Notes under the pieces: model-generated
Database searches by the model: none
What the model was told of the DNA's origin: nothing
What the model saw: the letters and a program-made list of their open reading frames with translations, nothing else
Shown here: in pieces, positions 6,756 to 16,511 of the stretch
How the letters are laid out: each line of letters begins with the position of its first letter
Numbering within the stretch: the stretch's first letter is position 1
Made by a program: the position numbers and the translations under genes
Assembly (NCBI RefSeq): GCF_003096015.2
Contig: NZ_CP029185.2
Coordinates: forward strand, 233,501-297,500
Direction: 5' to 3'
From: Limnobaculum parvum
Lineage (GTDB): Bacteria > Pseudomonadota > Gammaproteobacteria > Enterobacterales > Enterobacteriaceae
DNA length: 64,000 bases

Positions 6756-9700
6756 ATGAATAAAATATATCGTATTATTTGGAACAATACGTTAGGGCTG
6801 TGGGTTGTTACTTCTGAGTTAGGTCGGGGAAAAACCAAAAGTGCGGCATCGAAGACATCGACTGGCGTGGGGTTAACATCATCGGCATCTCTTAGTGATC
6901 AAACATATCGATTGATTTGGAGTGATCAAACCTCCAGTTGGGTAGCTGTTCCTGAAATTGCTATGGGCAAGTTCAAGGGGATAACGTGTAAGTTACGCAA
7001 CATATTTGGCACGAGTTTATTAACGTTTCTCTATGCCACTTCTTCTGCTCATGCAACAGATATCACTGCGACTGCCTACACGCCAACAAATGCGAATTAT
7101 GGGGCGAAAAGCATTGAAGTCGGCTCTGATACCGTCAATCTGACGGGAGATATGAGTTGGACGGAAGGGACGCCTACAAATGGGTCTTATTATAGCCTGA
7201 TAGGTGGATATAACGCCGGGTATGTTACCGGCGGAATTGACCCGAATGGAAGAATGGGTATCTCTCTTGGTTCGCAGAATAAGGGCATTGCAGTCTACGA
7301 TCCGGTGACGCAGAGTTACACAACCGTCAAGACGTATGATAGCATCACCGAAATGCCGGGTGGGTCTCTCAATGCTTTTGCCGTGATTTATTCTCCGACT
7401 GCATCGGGTAAAGGTCCTTTTGTCGCAGCGCAGATGGCAAATGTCGCCAGTGGCGGCACATTAAATCTCAATGTGGCAGGAACTATTGGTAATGCCTCCG
7501 TTAAGGATACGGTCTATGTTGATGTCACCAACGGAACCGCAAACTGGAACTCCAATAATACGATTCTTTTTGGTCGCACCGACTCATCGGTAACAGAGGC
7601 TAGCTTGCAGCCTTATACGCGATCCACCGCGTTATCCTCTTATAACGGTACATTTAGCGTGACAGACGCCAAGGGCGCGGTCACACAACACACCGTGACG
7701 GATTTAGCCAGTTTCCAAACCTATAACAATTGGCTGGCCAGTCAATTAGCAGCCGGTAATTTGGGTAGCGGTTCTGCTGCTCAAACCAATTACAACATTG
7801 CGGTAGCGAAGGCCTACACCAATACGTCTTACACCTATAACGTTAATCCGCAGAGCAGTCCGATCGATATTGCTACCGATCCATTGATGGTTCCGGCCGG
7901 AACTCGGATAGCCATGCGTGCCGATGGCGCTAACTCATTTGGTAACATCGCGGCTGGCGGTGGTATGGCAATTGGGTCTGGTGGCGATATGGGTGGCATA
8001 TTATTGCAGGCGCAAAATGGTGGGACGATTACTAATAACGGTACTGTAACGAGTTGGAGCCTGAATACCGGCGTTGTTGTTGAGAGTAGCGGTAAATTTG
8101 TCAATAACGGCGTACGGTCTCTTGCTTTTTCAGATAAAGGCTACGGTGTTAATATGAACTATGACACTATAACAGGTGTTGGGAGTTTGTATGAAAATAA
8201 TGGAACCGTGAATCTAGCCGCTTATGGGGCGGTCGGCGGTACTGGTGCCAATAACTATTGGGTGAGGGCAAGTACTGGCGGGGCTATTGTCAACCATGGC
8301 GCGGTGAATATTGGGACGACGACTCAAATTGGGGTAGGCCAACCAACAGGGGTACTGCTCAGCAATGGTAGCTCTTTCGTCAACGATACGGATGGTTTGG
8401 TCTATCTTGGTCGTGGAGCCTCTACGGTGACTGACGGAGATTCGATGAGTCGCGGCGGTGCGGATGTCGCGCAACCGAACGGGGCTGTTGCCATTCAAGC
8501 CGATTGGGGCACGACTGTTGACAATAAAGGTACCATTATCATTGGTGATAAGGTACAGAATGGCTGGGGCATCTGGGCCAATGGCGCGGGTCCTGCCAAT
8601 CTGGTTAATAGCGGTACGATTGAGGTGCGTGGGCATTATAACGCCTCACCGGTTCAGAATATCGGTATATTTAGTACGAACTCTGCCACTGCTGCGGTCG
8701 TCAATAACAGTGGCACTATCAACCTGACGGGTATCAACGTGGTTGGTATTAAAACGTTGACCGGTGGTAGAGCACAATCGTCGGGGACGATCAATGTTAT
8801 TGGGGGCGCAGATGCCGCTTCGGGGCTGAGTAATTATGGCATCTGGTCAGAGGGCAGTGGTTCTTTGGTCAATTTGTCGGGTACAGTCAATCTGTCCGGT
8901 GATGGTGCTATTGGTGCTCATGCCCGTTCAGCGGGTGGTGTGGCAGTTTCAGGGCTGGGCAATGTTGTGTTCTCTGGTGGCACCAAGCAGATCGGCTATT
9001 TTGCTTACGGCACCGGTGCGACCATCAACAATACCAGCACTGGCACACAGGATGTGTCAACGGAAGGCTCGACGCTGTTCCGTATGGAAGATGGCGCAGA
9101 CTTTACCGGCGGGGCGGGTGCTTCTTCAATCCTGACCGCATCGGGTAAAGATTCCACCGCTGTTCTGGTGACTGGCCGTACTGGCACTGATGTGTCCGCC
9201 TTCAACTCCGGCGGCATGACCATTAACACCAGCGGCGAAAACGCGGTGGCGGTGTTGGTTGAAGGGGGCGCACAGGGTAAGATTGCCTCTACTGCTACCA
9301 TTAATTTAACCGGCGCGGGCTCCGTAGCTGGCGTTGTTGATGGACAAAAGCACGCGCTGGATGGCTCAGCCACGGGCACGCCAATCGCCGGAACCTTAAG
9401 TAACGGTACGCTGGCAGCCGGTGCGGCAGGTTTTGGCACCGGGACGTTGCTGGTTGCACAAGCGAACCTCAACTCCACCTTAGATAAGGTGACCGGCTAC
9501 ATTGCTAAAAATGGCGCATCAGTCAGTAACTCGGGCAATATTGTCTTCACCGGTAAAGAGACCACGGGTATTCAGGTACTTGAAGGCTCAACCGGGGGGA
9601 ACTCAGGCTCAATCACCGTTCAAGACGGCTCTGTGGGGTTGAGTGCTTCGTCCTCAGGCGCGGCCACCACCTTGAACAACACCGGTAGTCTGGTGCTCAA

Positions 9701-12700
9701 AGGCGGCACCAATGCCGATCGCACAACCGGTATCTCCGCAACCGGTTCGGCGGTGACGGTGAATATGTCCGCAGGGACTATCGACATGCAGGGCCAAGGT
9801 GCCGTGGGCGTGAGTGCCACCGCCGGTGCTAAAGTTAACCTGACCGGGACTTCAGCGGTGACGTTTGCCGCCGAGCCTACCGGTATCACCGATCAGATAG
9901 CCTTCCTGGTATCCGGTGCAGGCTCCACCATTAACACCAATACTTCGGGTACAGGCCTGGTGGCTTCCGGTAAAAACTCCACCCTGATCCGCCTTGAAAA
10001 TGGCGCGACTCAATCAGGCGTGTTGAACATGGGGGCAACAGGAACTGGCTCGCGGGGTATCTGGGCGACGGGTGCGGGCACCACCGTGACGGCATTGTCG
10101 GGCTCCACCTTCAATGTCGGTGGTGACAACGCCATGGCGGTATTGGTACAAGGCGGCGCGGAAGGAAACCTTAAAGCGGGAACCACCGTCAACCTGACGG
10201 GAACCAACACTATCGTCGGGACGGTAGACGGTAACGAATACGCGATTGATGGCGTCACGGTACTGAACACCAACACCGGCTCTAAACTCAATTCTGACGC
10301 TACCCTCAACTCCACCACGGCAGGGGCGACCGGCTTTATTACTCAGAATCAGGGGATCCTGACCAACAATGGCACCATCAATTTCCAAGGTGCTAACAGT
10401 CAGGCCGTGAAGGTGCTGGATGGGACGTTCATCAACACCGCCAACATTTCAGCCAACGGCACGGCCGTCTATGTGGAAGGGGCGAAGGCCACGGTTCAAA
10501 ATAACGGTGGGGCGATCTTGGCCACCGACGGTAAGGCTGCGGTCGAGCTAGGCACGGGAGCGAACCTCAATCTGGTTGGCTCGGGCGTGAATACGGTTGA
10601 GGGTCAGGGCACGGCACATGCGGTGTTAGTCGATAGCGGCGCGACCGGCTTAACCGTTAGCGGTGCACATCTGATCGTTAACGCCGCCGGTGCCAGCGGT
10701 AACGGCATTGAGAATGCCGGAAATATTGCCGGTATTCAGTTAAATGACACCACGATTGACGTGATGAACGGCAAGGGTGTGCGGACTTCGGCGTCGTTAG
10801 ACACCACCAACAGCGGCACCATCAATGTGGCCGGCTCTGGCACGGGTCTGGCGTTTGAAGACGCGGCGGGTGCGGCCATGGGCAACAATGTTGACCTGTC
10901 AGGCTCGTCCGCCCTGAATATCAACGTGACTGGCGCTAATGGTACCGGGATTTCGGTGAAACACACCGGCAATGGCGAGGTGAAAAATGCGGCCAATGTG
11001 ACCGTGTCGGCCGGTGGCGGCTCTGCGGTGGCATTAAGTGGTGTCTCGACCTTTGAGAACGCCGGCAAACTGAACACCGCTTCAACCGCCAACGTGGTTG
11101 ATCTGGGTGCGACGAAGTCCGTGACCAACAGCGGTGAAATCAATGCGGCCAGTGCGACTGGGGCGGCGTTGACCTTTGATGCGCAGGATTCAACCCTGAG
11201 CAACACCGGTAAGATTATCGGGGTGGTTGATTTGGGTGCTGGTGCCAACACCGCCACTAACGCGGCGGGCGCGAGCATCACCGGTAACATCATTTCTGCC
11301 ACGGGCAATAACACCGTGACGAACAGCGGCACGATTGTGGGCGATATCGCGCTGGGTTCAGGCACCAATAATGTGACCCTGAACGCCGGTTCAACGGTGG
11401 TGAACGTCAGCGGGACTACAGGCGTTAACAATGTGACCGTGAAAGGCGATGCGGCCTTTACCGCCCTAGAGGGGGGGATTGGCGGCGGCGCGGATACGGT
11501 GACCTTTGATGGCGCAACGCATACCCTGAGCGCGACCAGTGATATTGACCATTTTGAAAACATGAAGCTGATTAATGGTTCAACCATTAACACCGCTGAT
11601 TTAATCAAGATGACCGATACGGCGGGCGGCGCGGGGTCAATCAGTATTGACGGCACGTCAACGTTGGCCATTGCGGCCCCGGCGGATTACACCCTGAACC
11701 ATGCCTTGAGCGGCAACGGTAAGATTGACGTGACGTCGGGTACCCAGTTCGACTTCGGCGCGGCGGCGGGCAATCAGTTTGCCGGACGGGTGAATATGAA
11801 CAGCGCGGAGTTTGCGCTTTCGGGCTTGAATACCACGGCGTTGACCAAAGCGACGCTGTCGGTGATGGGCAATAACACCACCACGGTCGGCAACGGCATT
11901 CAGAATATCGGTGGCTTAAGCATCGACGGCGGTACGATGAATTTCGGGGTGACCATTCCGAATGCGGTTACGTCGGATAGCTTTATTGCGGTGGCGGGTA
12001 CGCTGGATGCATCGGGTATCGGTAAAATTCAGGTCACCAAGGGCAGTTTTGATAACGCGACCGTGCCGGTGGTGAATAAAACCCTCGGCCTGCTGGACCA
12101 GCAGAACGAAACATTGGTGCAGTTAGTCTCTGCTCAGACGGCAATCGGTGGGGCGGGTGCGCTGCAACTGATTGATGAAAACGGGGCCGCTATCAGCAAT
12201 GGCAGTGTCAGCGCCATCAGTCAGAACGGGGTTCATGCCGCCGATGGGACCTATGATTATCGTTTAACCACCAGCGGAGATAAGGGCAATGGCCTGTACG
12301 TGGCGTATGGCTTAACTCAGCTTGACCTGTTAACCAGCGGCACCGACAAACTGGTGATTAATACCGCCGACAGCACGGAAAAAACCTTGTCCGCTAAGGT
12401 TATCGGCAGTGGCGACTTAGGGATTGTGGCGGGTAATGGCGCGGACGCGCTGACCATCAGCAATGTCACCAACAGTTACACCGGCGAGACCGACCTGCAA
12501 ACCGGAACCCTGACGCTGGGGACTGATAACGCATTAGGACAAACCAGCAAACTGACGTTAGCTGACAGCACCACGGCGAACGTTAATGGTAAAACCCAGA
12601 CCGTGGGTGAGTTAGCGACGGCGCAGACCAGCCAACTGAATCTGGACAACGGTAACCTGACCGTGACGCACGGTGGACAGGTTGACGGTAGTCTGGCGGG

Positions 12701-14714
12701 CGCAGGTCAGTTGACCCTGACAGGGGATACGCTATCCCTGACCCAGAACAACAGTGGATTCACCGGGACCACCGACATTAACGCCGGGGCAACCGCCCGC
12801 GTGACGCAGCCTCAGGGCTTAGGTCAGGGTGTGATTAATAATGAAGGTACACTGAATCTGGACGGCGCGGCGGGCACCTTGCTCAACAGCCTGAAAGGCA
12901 CTCAGGGTGACGTGTTGTTAACGCAGGACGCAGACATCACCTTGGGCGGAAATAACACCGACTATGCCGGTACCTTCACCACCACCAGCGGAACCACACT
13001 GACCAGCACGGCCAGTGAGCAATTGGGGTCGTCAACGGTTCACAATGACGGCACCTTTGTGCTGGATACGGCAGACCAGTGGGCGATGAATAACACCGTC
13101 GACGGCAGTGGCACCGTGGTGAAACGCGGCACGGGTACCGTTCTGTTAGACGGTAACAACGTCTCGGCCGGGCTGACCACCATTGAGAATGGGGTGTTGC
13201 AGGTGGGTGGAACGTCAGGCACCGCATCACAGGCCATCTTGACCAGCAATGTGAATATCACCGAGCAGGGTACATTAGGTGGTTACGGTCAGGTGGTGGG
13301 TAATGTGGACAACAGCGGTAACTTGACGATGGGCCGTGCGTTAACGGGCGGTGCACCGAGTGAATTTACCATCAACGGTAACTATACCGGCAATAACGGC
13401 ACCGTGACCTTTAATACCGATTTGGGCGATGACAACTCCGCGACGGATAAACTGATTATCAAAGGCGATACCGCCGGACAGAGTCAGGTTGTGGTCATGA
13501 GCGCCCGCGGTGAGGGAGCCCAAACCGTCGAAGGGATTAAACTTATCGATGTGGGTGGCAGCTCGAACGGCGAGTTTACGCTGAAAGGCCGTGCGGTGGC
13601 GGGTGCGTATGAATACTTCCTGAATAAAGGTGGTGTTTCGACGCCGAACGACGGTGATTGGTACCTGCGTTCAGTGTTGCCAGCGCCGGTTAATCCAGAC
13701 ACCCCGGTTAATCCAGAGACGCCAGATACACCAGTAGCCCCGGTGACGCCAGTCACTCCGACCCCGACCAACAGCGTTGTGCGTCCGGAAGCGGGAAGTT
13801 ATATGGCGAATATGGCGGCAGCCAACAAGATGTTTAATCTGCGTTTAGAAGACCGTGAAGGTCGGGCAGAGAACTCCAGTATGTGGCTGCGTCAGCAGGG
13901 AGACCGTAATAAGTTCAGAGATAACAGCGGGCAAATTAAAACCGCGACCAATACCTATGTGGTACAGGGCGGCGGTGAAGTGGCGCAGACTCAGTTTACT
14001 GATACTGACCGTTTAGGCGTTGGCTTGATGTTAGGTTACGGTAAGTCAGACAGCCAGAGTCGTAATCACCGCAGTGGTTATAACTCCCGAGGCCAAGTCG
14101 ATGGTTACAGCGGCGGCGTTTACGCCACGTGGTATCAGGATGCGAAAACGCTGGACGGTCTGTATGTTGACAGCTGGGTACAGTACAGCATGTTGAATGC
14201 GTCGGTGCACGGTGACCAACTTTCCAGTGAAAGCTACGACATGAATGGGCTGAGCGCCTCGGTTGAAAGCGGCTATCGTATCCCGGTCTATCAAGGTGAA
14301 AACGGTAACGTGTTTGTGACCCCACAGGCGCAAATCACGTGGAACGGTATCAAAGCCGATGACCATAAGGAAGCCAACGGCACGCGGGTGAGCTCTGACG
14401 GTAACAACAATGTTCAGACGCGTCTGGGCGTGAAGTTATCCCGTGATGGCGTGAGCGATATGGACAAAGGCAGCGACAAACTGTTTACCGTGTATACCGA
14501 AGCCAACTGGCTGCACAACACCGAACAGGCGGGTGCCACCATGGACGGCGTGGCTATCAAGCAGGCGGGAAGCGCGAACATTGGTGAACTGAAGGTGGGA
14601 GCCGAAGGGCAACTGAATAAGCATGTGAATCTGTGGACTAACGTGGCCCAGCAACTGGGTAATGATGGTTATAGCGACACGGCGGTTACCGTTGGATTTA
14701 AATATAAGTTCTAA
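6756..14714 (+). CDS. Giant type Va autotransporter adhesin with duplicated ESPR
   Basis: A 2652-residue classical autotransporter. Residues 1-26 are an extended signal peptide region (IYRIIWNNTLGLWVVTSELGRGK). A second ESPR-like copy lies at about 48-73 (TYRLIWSDQTSSWVAVPEIAMGK), before the hydrophobic signal core (about 83-96) and a cleavage site after SSAHA (100). The passenger, about 101-2305, is rich in Gly, Asn, Thr and Ser with short repeats such as NNGTINF and SGTINV, expected of a beta-helix. A part near residues 826 and 1123 is internally duplicated. A Pro-rich linker (about 2309-2341) leads to a C-terminal autotransporter barrel (about 2375-2652) ending FKYKF. It is predicted to act at the cell surface in adhesion or aggregation; substrate unknown. 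No protease or lipase motif was seen. The gene splits the usual yicC-rph pair and its middle is visibly GC-richer than its neighbours. Confidence 0.95.
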   Translation: MNKIYRIIWNNTLGLWVVTSELGRGKTKSAASKTSTGVGLTSSASLSDQTYRLIWSDQTSSWVAVPEIAMGKFKGITCKLRNIFGTSLLTFLYATSSAHATDITATAYTPTNANYGAKSIEVGSDTVNLTGDMSWTEGTPTNGSYYSLIGGYNAGYVTGGIDPNGRMGISLGSQNKGIAVYDPVTQSYTTVKTYDSITEMPGGSLNAFAVIYSPTASGKGPFVAAQMANVASGGTLNLNVAGTIGNASVKDTVYVDVTNGTANWNSNNTILFGRTDSSVTEASLQPYTRSTALSSYNGTFSVTDAKGAVTQHTVTDLASFQTYNNWLASQLAAGNLGSGSAAQTNYNIAVAKAYTNTSYTYNVNPQSSPIDIATDPLMVPAGTRIAMRADGANSFGNIAAGGGMAIGSGGDMGGILLQAQNGGTITNNGTVTSWSLNTGVVVESSGKFVNNGVRSLAFSDKGYGVNMNYDTITGVGSLYENNGTVNLAAYGAVGGTGANNYWVRASTGGAIVNHGAVNIGTTTQIGVGQPTGVLLSNGSSFVNDTDGLVYLGRGASTVTDGDSMSRGGADVAQPNGAVAIQADWGTTVDNKGTIIIGDKVQNGWGIWANGAGPANLVNSGTIEVRGHYNASPVQNIGIFSTNSATAAVVNNSGTINLTGINVVGIKTLTGGRAQSSGTINVIGGADAASGLSNYGIWSEGSGSLVNLSGTVNLSGDGAIGAHARSAGGVAVSGLGNVVFSGGTKQIGYFAYGTGATINNTSTGTQDVSTEGSTLFRMEDGADFTGGAGASSILTASGKDSTAVLVTGRTGTDVSAFNSGGMTINTSGENAVAVLVEGGAQGKIASTATINLTGAGSVAGVVDGQKHALDGSATGTPIAGTLSNGTLAAGAAGFGTGTLLVAQANLNSTLDKVTGYIAKNGASVSNSGNIVFTGKETTGIQVLEGSTGGNSGSITVQDGSVGLSASSSGAATTLNNTGSLVLKGGTNADRTTGISATGSAVTVNMSAGTIDMQGQGAVGVSATAGAKVNLTGTSAVTFAAEPTGITDQIAFLVSGAGSTINTNTSGTGLVASGKNSTLIRLENGATQSGVLNMGATGTGSRGIWATGAGTTVTALSGSTFNVGGDNAMAVLVQGGAEGNLKAGTTVNLTGTNTIVGTVDGNEYAIDGVTVLNTNTGSKLNSDATLNSTTAGATGFITQNQGILTNNGTINFQGANSQAVKVLDGTFINTANISANGTAVYVEGAKATVQNNGGAILATDGKAAVELGTGANLNLVGSGVNTVEGQGTAHAVLVDSGATGLTVSGAHLIVNAAGASGNGIENAGNIAGIQLNDTTIDVMNGKGVRTSASLDTTNSGTINVAGSGTGLAFEDAAGAAMGNNVDLSGSSALNINVTGANGTGISVKHTGNGEVKNAANVTVSAGGGSAVALSGVSTFENAGKLNTASTANVVDLGATKSVTNSGEINAASATGAALTFDAQDSTLSNTGKIIGVVDLGAGANTATNAAGASITGNIISATGNNTVTNSGTIVGDIALGSGTNNVTLNAGSTVVNVSGTTGVNNVTVKGDAAFTALEGGIGGGADTVTFDGATHTLSATSDIDHFENMKLINGSTINTADLIKMTDTAGGAGSISIDGTSTLAIAAPADYTLNHALSGNGKIDVTSGTQFDFGAAAGNQFAGRVNMNSAEFALSGLNTTALTKATLSVMGNNTTTVGNGIQNIGGLSIDGGTMNFGVTIPNAVTSDSFIAVAGTLDASGIGKIQVTKGSFDNATVPVVNKTLGLLDQQNETLVQLVSAQTAIGGAGALQLIDENGAAISNGSVSAISQNGVHAADGTYDYRLTTSGDKGNGLYVAYGLTQLDLLTSGTDKLVINTADSTEKTLSAKVIGSGDLGIVAGNGADALTISNVTNSYTGETDLQTGTLTLGTDNALGQTSKLTLADSTTANVNGKTQTVGELATAQTSQLNLDNGNLTVTHGGQVDGSLAGAGQLTLTGDTLSLTQNNSGFTGTTDINAGATARVTQPQGLGQGVINNEGTLNLDGAAGTLLNSLKGTQGDVLLTQDADITLGGNNTDYAGTFTTTSGTTLTSTASEQLGSSTVHNDGTFVLDTADQWAMNNTVDGSGTVVKRGTGTVLLDGNNVSAGLTTIENGVLQVGGTSGTASQAILTSNVNITEQGTLGGYGQVVGNVDNSGNLTMGRALTGGAPSEFTINGNYTGNNGTVTFNTDLGDDNSATDKLIIKGDTAGQSQVVVMSARGEGAQTVEGIKLIDVGGSSNGEFTLKGRAVAGAYEYFLNKGGVSTPNDGDWYLRSVLPAPVNPDTPVNPETPDTPVAPVTPVTPTPTNSVVRPEAGSYMANMAAANKMFNLRLEDREGRAENSSMWLRQQGDRNKFRDNSGQIKTATNTYVVQGGGEVAQTQFTDTDRLGVGLMLGYGKSDSQSRNHRSGYNSRGQVDGYSGGVYATWYQDAKTLDGLYVDSWVQYSMLNASVHGDQLSSESYDMNGLSASVESGYRIPVYQGENGNVFVTPQAQITWNGIKADDHKEANGTRVSSDGNNNVQTRLGVKLSRDGVSDMDKGSDKLFTVYTEANWLHNTEQAGATMDGVAIKQAGSANIGELKVGAEGQLNKHVNLWTNVAQQLGNDGYSDTAVTVGFKYKF

Positions 14715-14736
14715 TAAGTTCTAATAATAGTTAAGT

Positions 14737-14770
14737 AAAAGGGCTGTAATCATTGATTGCAGCCCTTTTT
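14737..14770 (+). terminator. Intrinsic terminator of the autotransporter gene
   Basis: AAAAGGGCTG (14737-14746) pairs with CAGCCCTTTT (14760-14769), with a 13-base loop and a T-tract. It lies 22 bases after the stop codon. The bases around the stop contain a small tandem duplication (AAGTTCTAAT repeated). Confidence 0.9.
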
Positions 14771-14864
14771 ATTTAATCTTTATCAAATCATCATACTCCA
14801 CACTATTTATCTGTCAGCGCTAAGTAAAACCACTTTATACCCCGCAAAGTTTACCAACCCATGA

Positions 14865-14893
14865 TAGGCATTAGGCCGCGAAATCAGTATAAT
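14865..14893 (+). promoter_or_regulatory. Predicted rph-pyrE promoter
   Basis: TATAAT at 14888-14893 with TAGGCA at 14865-14870 (17-base spacing), about 100 bases before rph. The -10 is perfect and the -35 matches 4 of 6 bases. Confidence 0.6.
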
Positions 14894-14994
14894 GCGCGGT
14901 CACAGAAGCAGGGTGTGTTCCTCAGTATTATCGAGAAGCTACTGTGGAACACCTCCTGAGCTAATCCTGAAACTAAATCAGCGGAGATTATTGC

Positions 14995-15711
14995 ATGCGT
15001 CCAGAAGGTCGAAGTGCTCAACAAGTACGCCCTATCACCCTTACCCGCAACTACACAAAGCATGCAGAAGGCGCTGTTCTGGTAGAGTTTGGCGAAACCA
15101 AAGTCTTATGTACTGCCACCATTGAAGAAGGCGTACCGCGTTTTCTGAAAGGTCAGGGGCAAGGATGGATTACTGCGGAATACGGTATGCTACCGCGATC
15201 AACCCATACCCGTAACCCGCGTGAAGCGGCAAAAGGCAAGCAGGGTGGTAGAACGCTGGAAATTCAGCGTCTGATTGCCCGTTCACTGCGTGCTGCTGTG
15301 GATCTGACTAAGTTGGGTGAATTTACCATTACGTTAGACTGCGACGTACTACAGGCCGATGGCGGCACTCGTACGGCTTCTATTACAGGCGCCTGTGTCG
15401 CGTTAGCCGATGCATTGAACAAGCTGGTTGCCGATGGCAAGCTGAAGCAAAATCCGATGAAGTGTATGGTAGCTGCGGTATCCGTTGGTATTGTGGGTGG
15501 CGAAGCGGTTTGCGATCTGGAATATGTGGAAGACTCTGCTGCAGAAACTGACATGAATGTGGTGATGACCGACGATGGTCGCATGATTGAAGTACAGGGC
15601 ACTGCCGAGGGGGAACCCTTCACCCATGAGGAGCTGTTGAGCCTGTTGGCGCTGGCGCGTCAGGGAATTGAGACTATCATCGAGGCGCAAAAAGCAGTCC
15701 TTGAACAATAA
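14995..15711 (+). CDS. rph: Ribonuclease PH
   Basis: A 238-residue full-length RNase PH, a phosphorolytic 3'-5' exoribonuclease that trims tRNA 3' ends and forms a hexameric ring in the cytosol. It starts MRPEGRSAQQVRPI. The family blocks GQGWITAEYGMLPRSTHTR, the basic stretch REAAKGKQGGRT and GTRTASITGACVAL, with the phosphate-binding Thr-Arg pair, are intact. Unlike the frameshifted rph of E. coli K-12, this copy has no frameshift. It is first in the operon with pyrE. In E. coli, translation of the end of rph couples UTP levels to read-through of the attenuator before pyrE, and the same layout is present here. Confidence 0.97.
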   Translation: MRPEGRSAQQVRPITLTRNYTKHAEGAVLVEFGETKVLCTATIEEGVPRFLKGQGQGWITAEYGMLPRSTHTRNPREAAKGKQGGRTLEIQRLIARSLRAAVDLTKLGEFTITLDCDVLQADGGTRTASITGACVALADALNKLVADGKLKQNPMKCMVAAVSVGIVGGEAVCDLEYVEDSAAETDMNVVMTDDGRMIEVQGTAEGEPFTHEELLSLLALARQGIETIIEAQKAVLEQ

Positions 15712-15715
15712 GTTG

Positions 15716-15742
15716 AAAAGCGGCGGAGACGTCGCTTTTTTT
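15716..15742 (+). terminator. pyrE attenuator
   Basis: A 10-bp stem (15716-15725 with 15730-15739, one G-U) closed by a GAGA tetraloop of the GNRA type, then a run of seven T (15736-15742). It lies 5 bases after the rph stop and 55 bases before pyrE. Known biology of enterobacterial rph-pyrE: UTP shortage stalls RNA polymerase upstream so that ribosomes finishing rph prevent the hairpin forming. Confidence 0.9.
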
Positions 15743-15796
15743 ACGATCGAATTTTTACGATTTAACGTTGTGTGATCGGTTGAGGAGATACCGTTT

Positions 15797-16438
15797 ATGA
15801 AACCCTATCAGCGCGAGTTTATTGAGTTCGCCCTTAACAAGCAGGTATTAAAGTTTGGTGAATTCCACCTGAAATCAGGACGAATTAGCCCCTACTTTTT
15901 TAATGCGGGTCTCTTTAATACTGGCCGCGATCTGGCTTTATTAGGGCGTTTTTACGCGGCAGCACTGGTGGATTCGAGTATTCAGTTCGATTTGCTGTTT
16001 GGCCCGGCTTATAAAGGCATTCCGATTGCGACCACCACGGCGGTGGCTTTGTCCGAACACCACGACCGCGATGTACCTTATTGCTTTAACCGTAAAGAAG
16101 CGAAAGATCACGGCGAAGGTGGGCACTTAGTGGGTAGCCCTTTGACGGGTCGTGTGATGCTGGTAGACGATGTGATCACTGCTGGTACCGCTATTCGCGA
16201 GTCAATGGACGTGATTCGACAGCACGATGCTTCGTTAAGCGGTGTGTTGATCTCTTTGGATCGTCAGGAACGGGGTCGTGGCGAACTGTCTGCCATTCAG
16301 GAAGTAAAACGCGACTACCAGTGTGAGGTGATCGCCATTATCACGCTGGACGATTTAGTGGAATATTTGGCAGAGAAGCCGGAGATGGCGCAACATCTGG
16401 TGGCGATTCAGGCTTACCAGAATGAATATGGTGTTTGA
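15797..16438 (+). CDS. pyrE: Orotate phosphoribosyltransferase
   Basis: A 213-residue enzyme joining orotate and PRPP to make orotidine 5'-phosphate in pyrimidine synthesis. The PRPP-binding signature VMLVDDVITAGTA is at about residues 118-130, and the catalytic-loop part NRKEAKDHGEGG lies before it. Length and start (MKPYQREFIEFALN) match the enterobacterial enzyme. The ATG follows GAGGAG with normal spacing. Transcription comes from the rph promoter through the attenuator at 15716. The gene is convergent with glpX, separated by a long hairpin. Confidence 0.97.
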   Translation: MKPYQREFIEFALNKQVLKFGEFHLKSGRISPYFFNAGLFNTGRDLALLGRFYAAALVDSSIQFDLLFGPAYKGIPIATTTAVALSEHHDRDVPYCFNRKEAKDHGEGGHLVGSPLTGRVMLVDDVITAGTAIRESMDVIRQHDASLSGVLISLDRQERGRGELSAIQEVKRDYQCEVIAIITLDDLVEYLAEKPEMAQHLVAIQAYQNEYGV

Positions 16439-16462
16439 TATTTTGTTATGAATCACAAAATA

Positions 16463-16492
16463 GTTCGTCCACTGTATTGCCAGTGGACGAAC
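16463..16492. terminator. Long hairpin between convergent pyrE and glpX
   Basis: GTTCGTCCACTG (16463-16474) and CAGTGGACGAAC (16481-16492) form a perfect 12-bp stem with a 6-base loop. T-runs are poor on both sides (TATTTTGTG on the minus strand), so it may act as a weak bidirectional terminator or as an RNA 3'-end stabiliser. Confidence 0.65.
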
Positions 16493-16511
16493 GTTGTACC
16501 GAGATAACTCA

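Noticed and set aside
10736..11671. Long open frame on the minus strand inside the autotransporter gene (311 codons), plus similar ones at 9005-9478 and 10010-10388
   Set aside because: They lie antisense to a certain, repeat-rich GC-rich gene, have no ribosome site and are Val/Pro/Ala-rich artefacts of the complementary codons.
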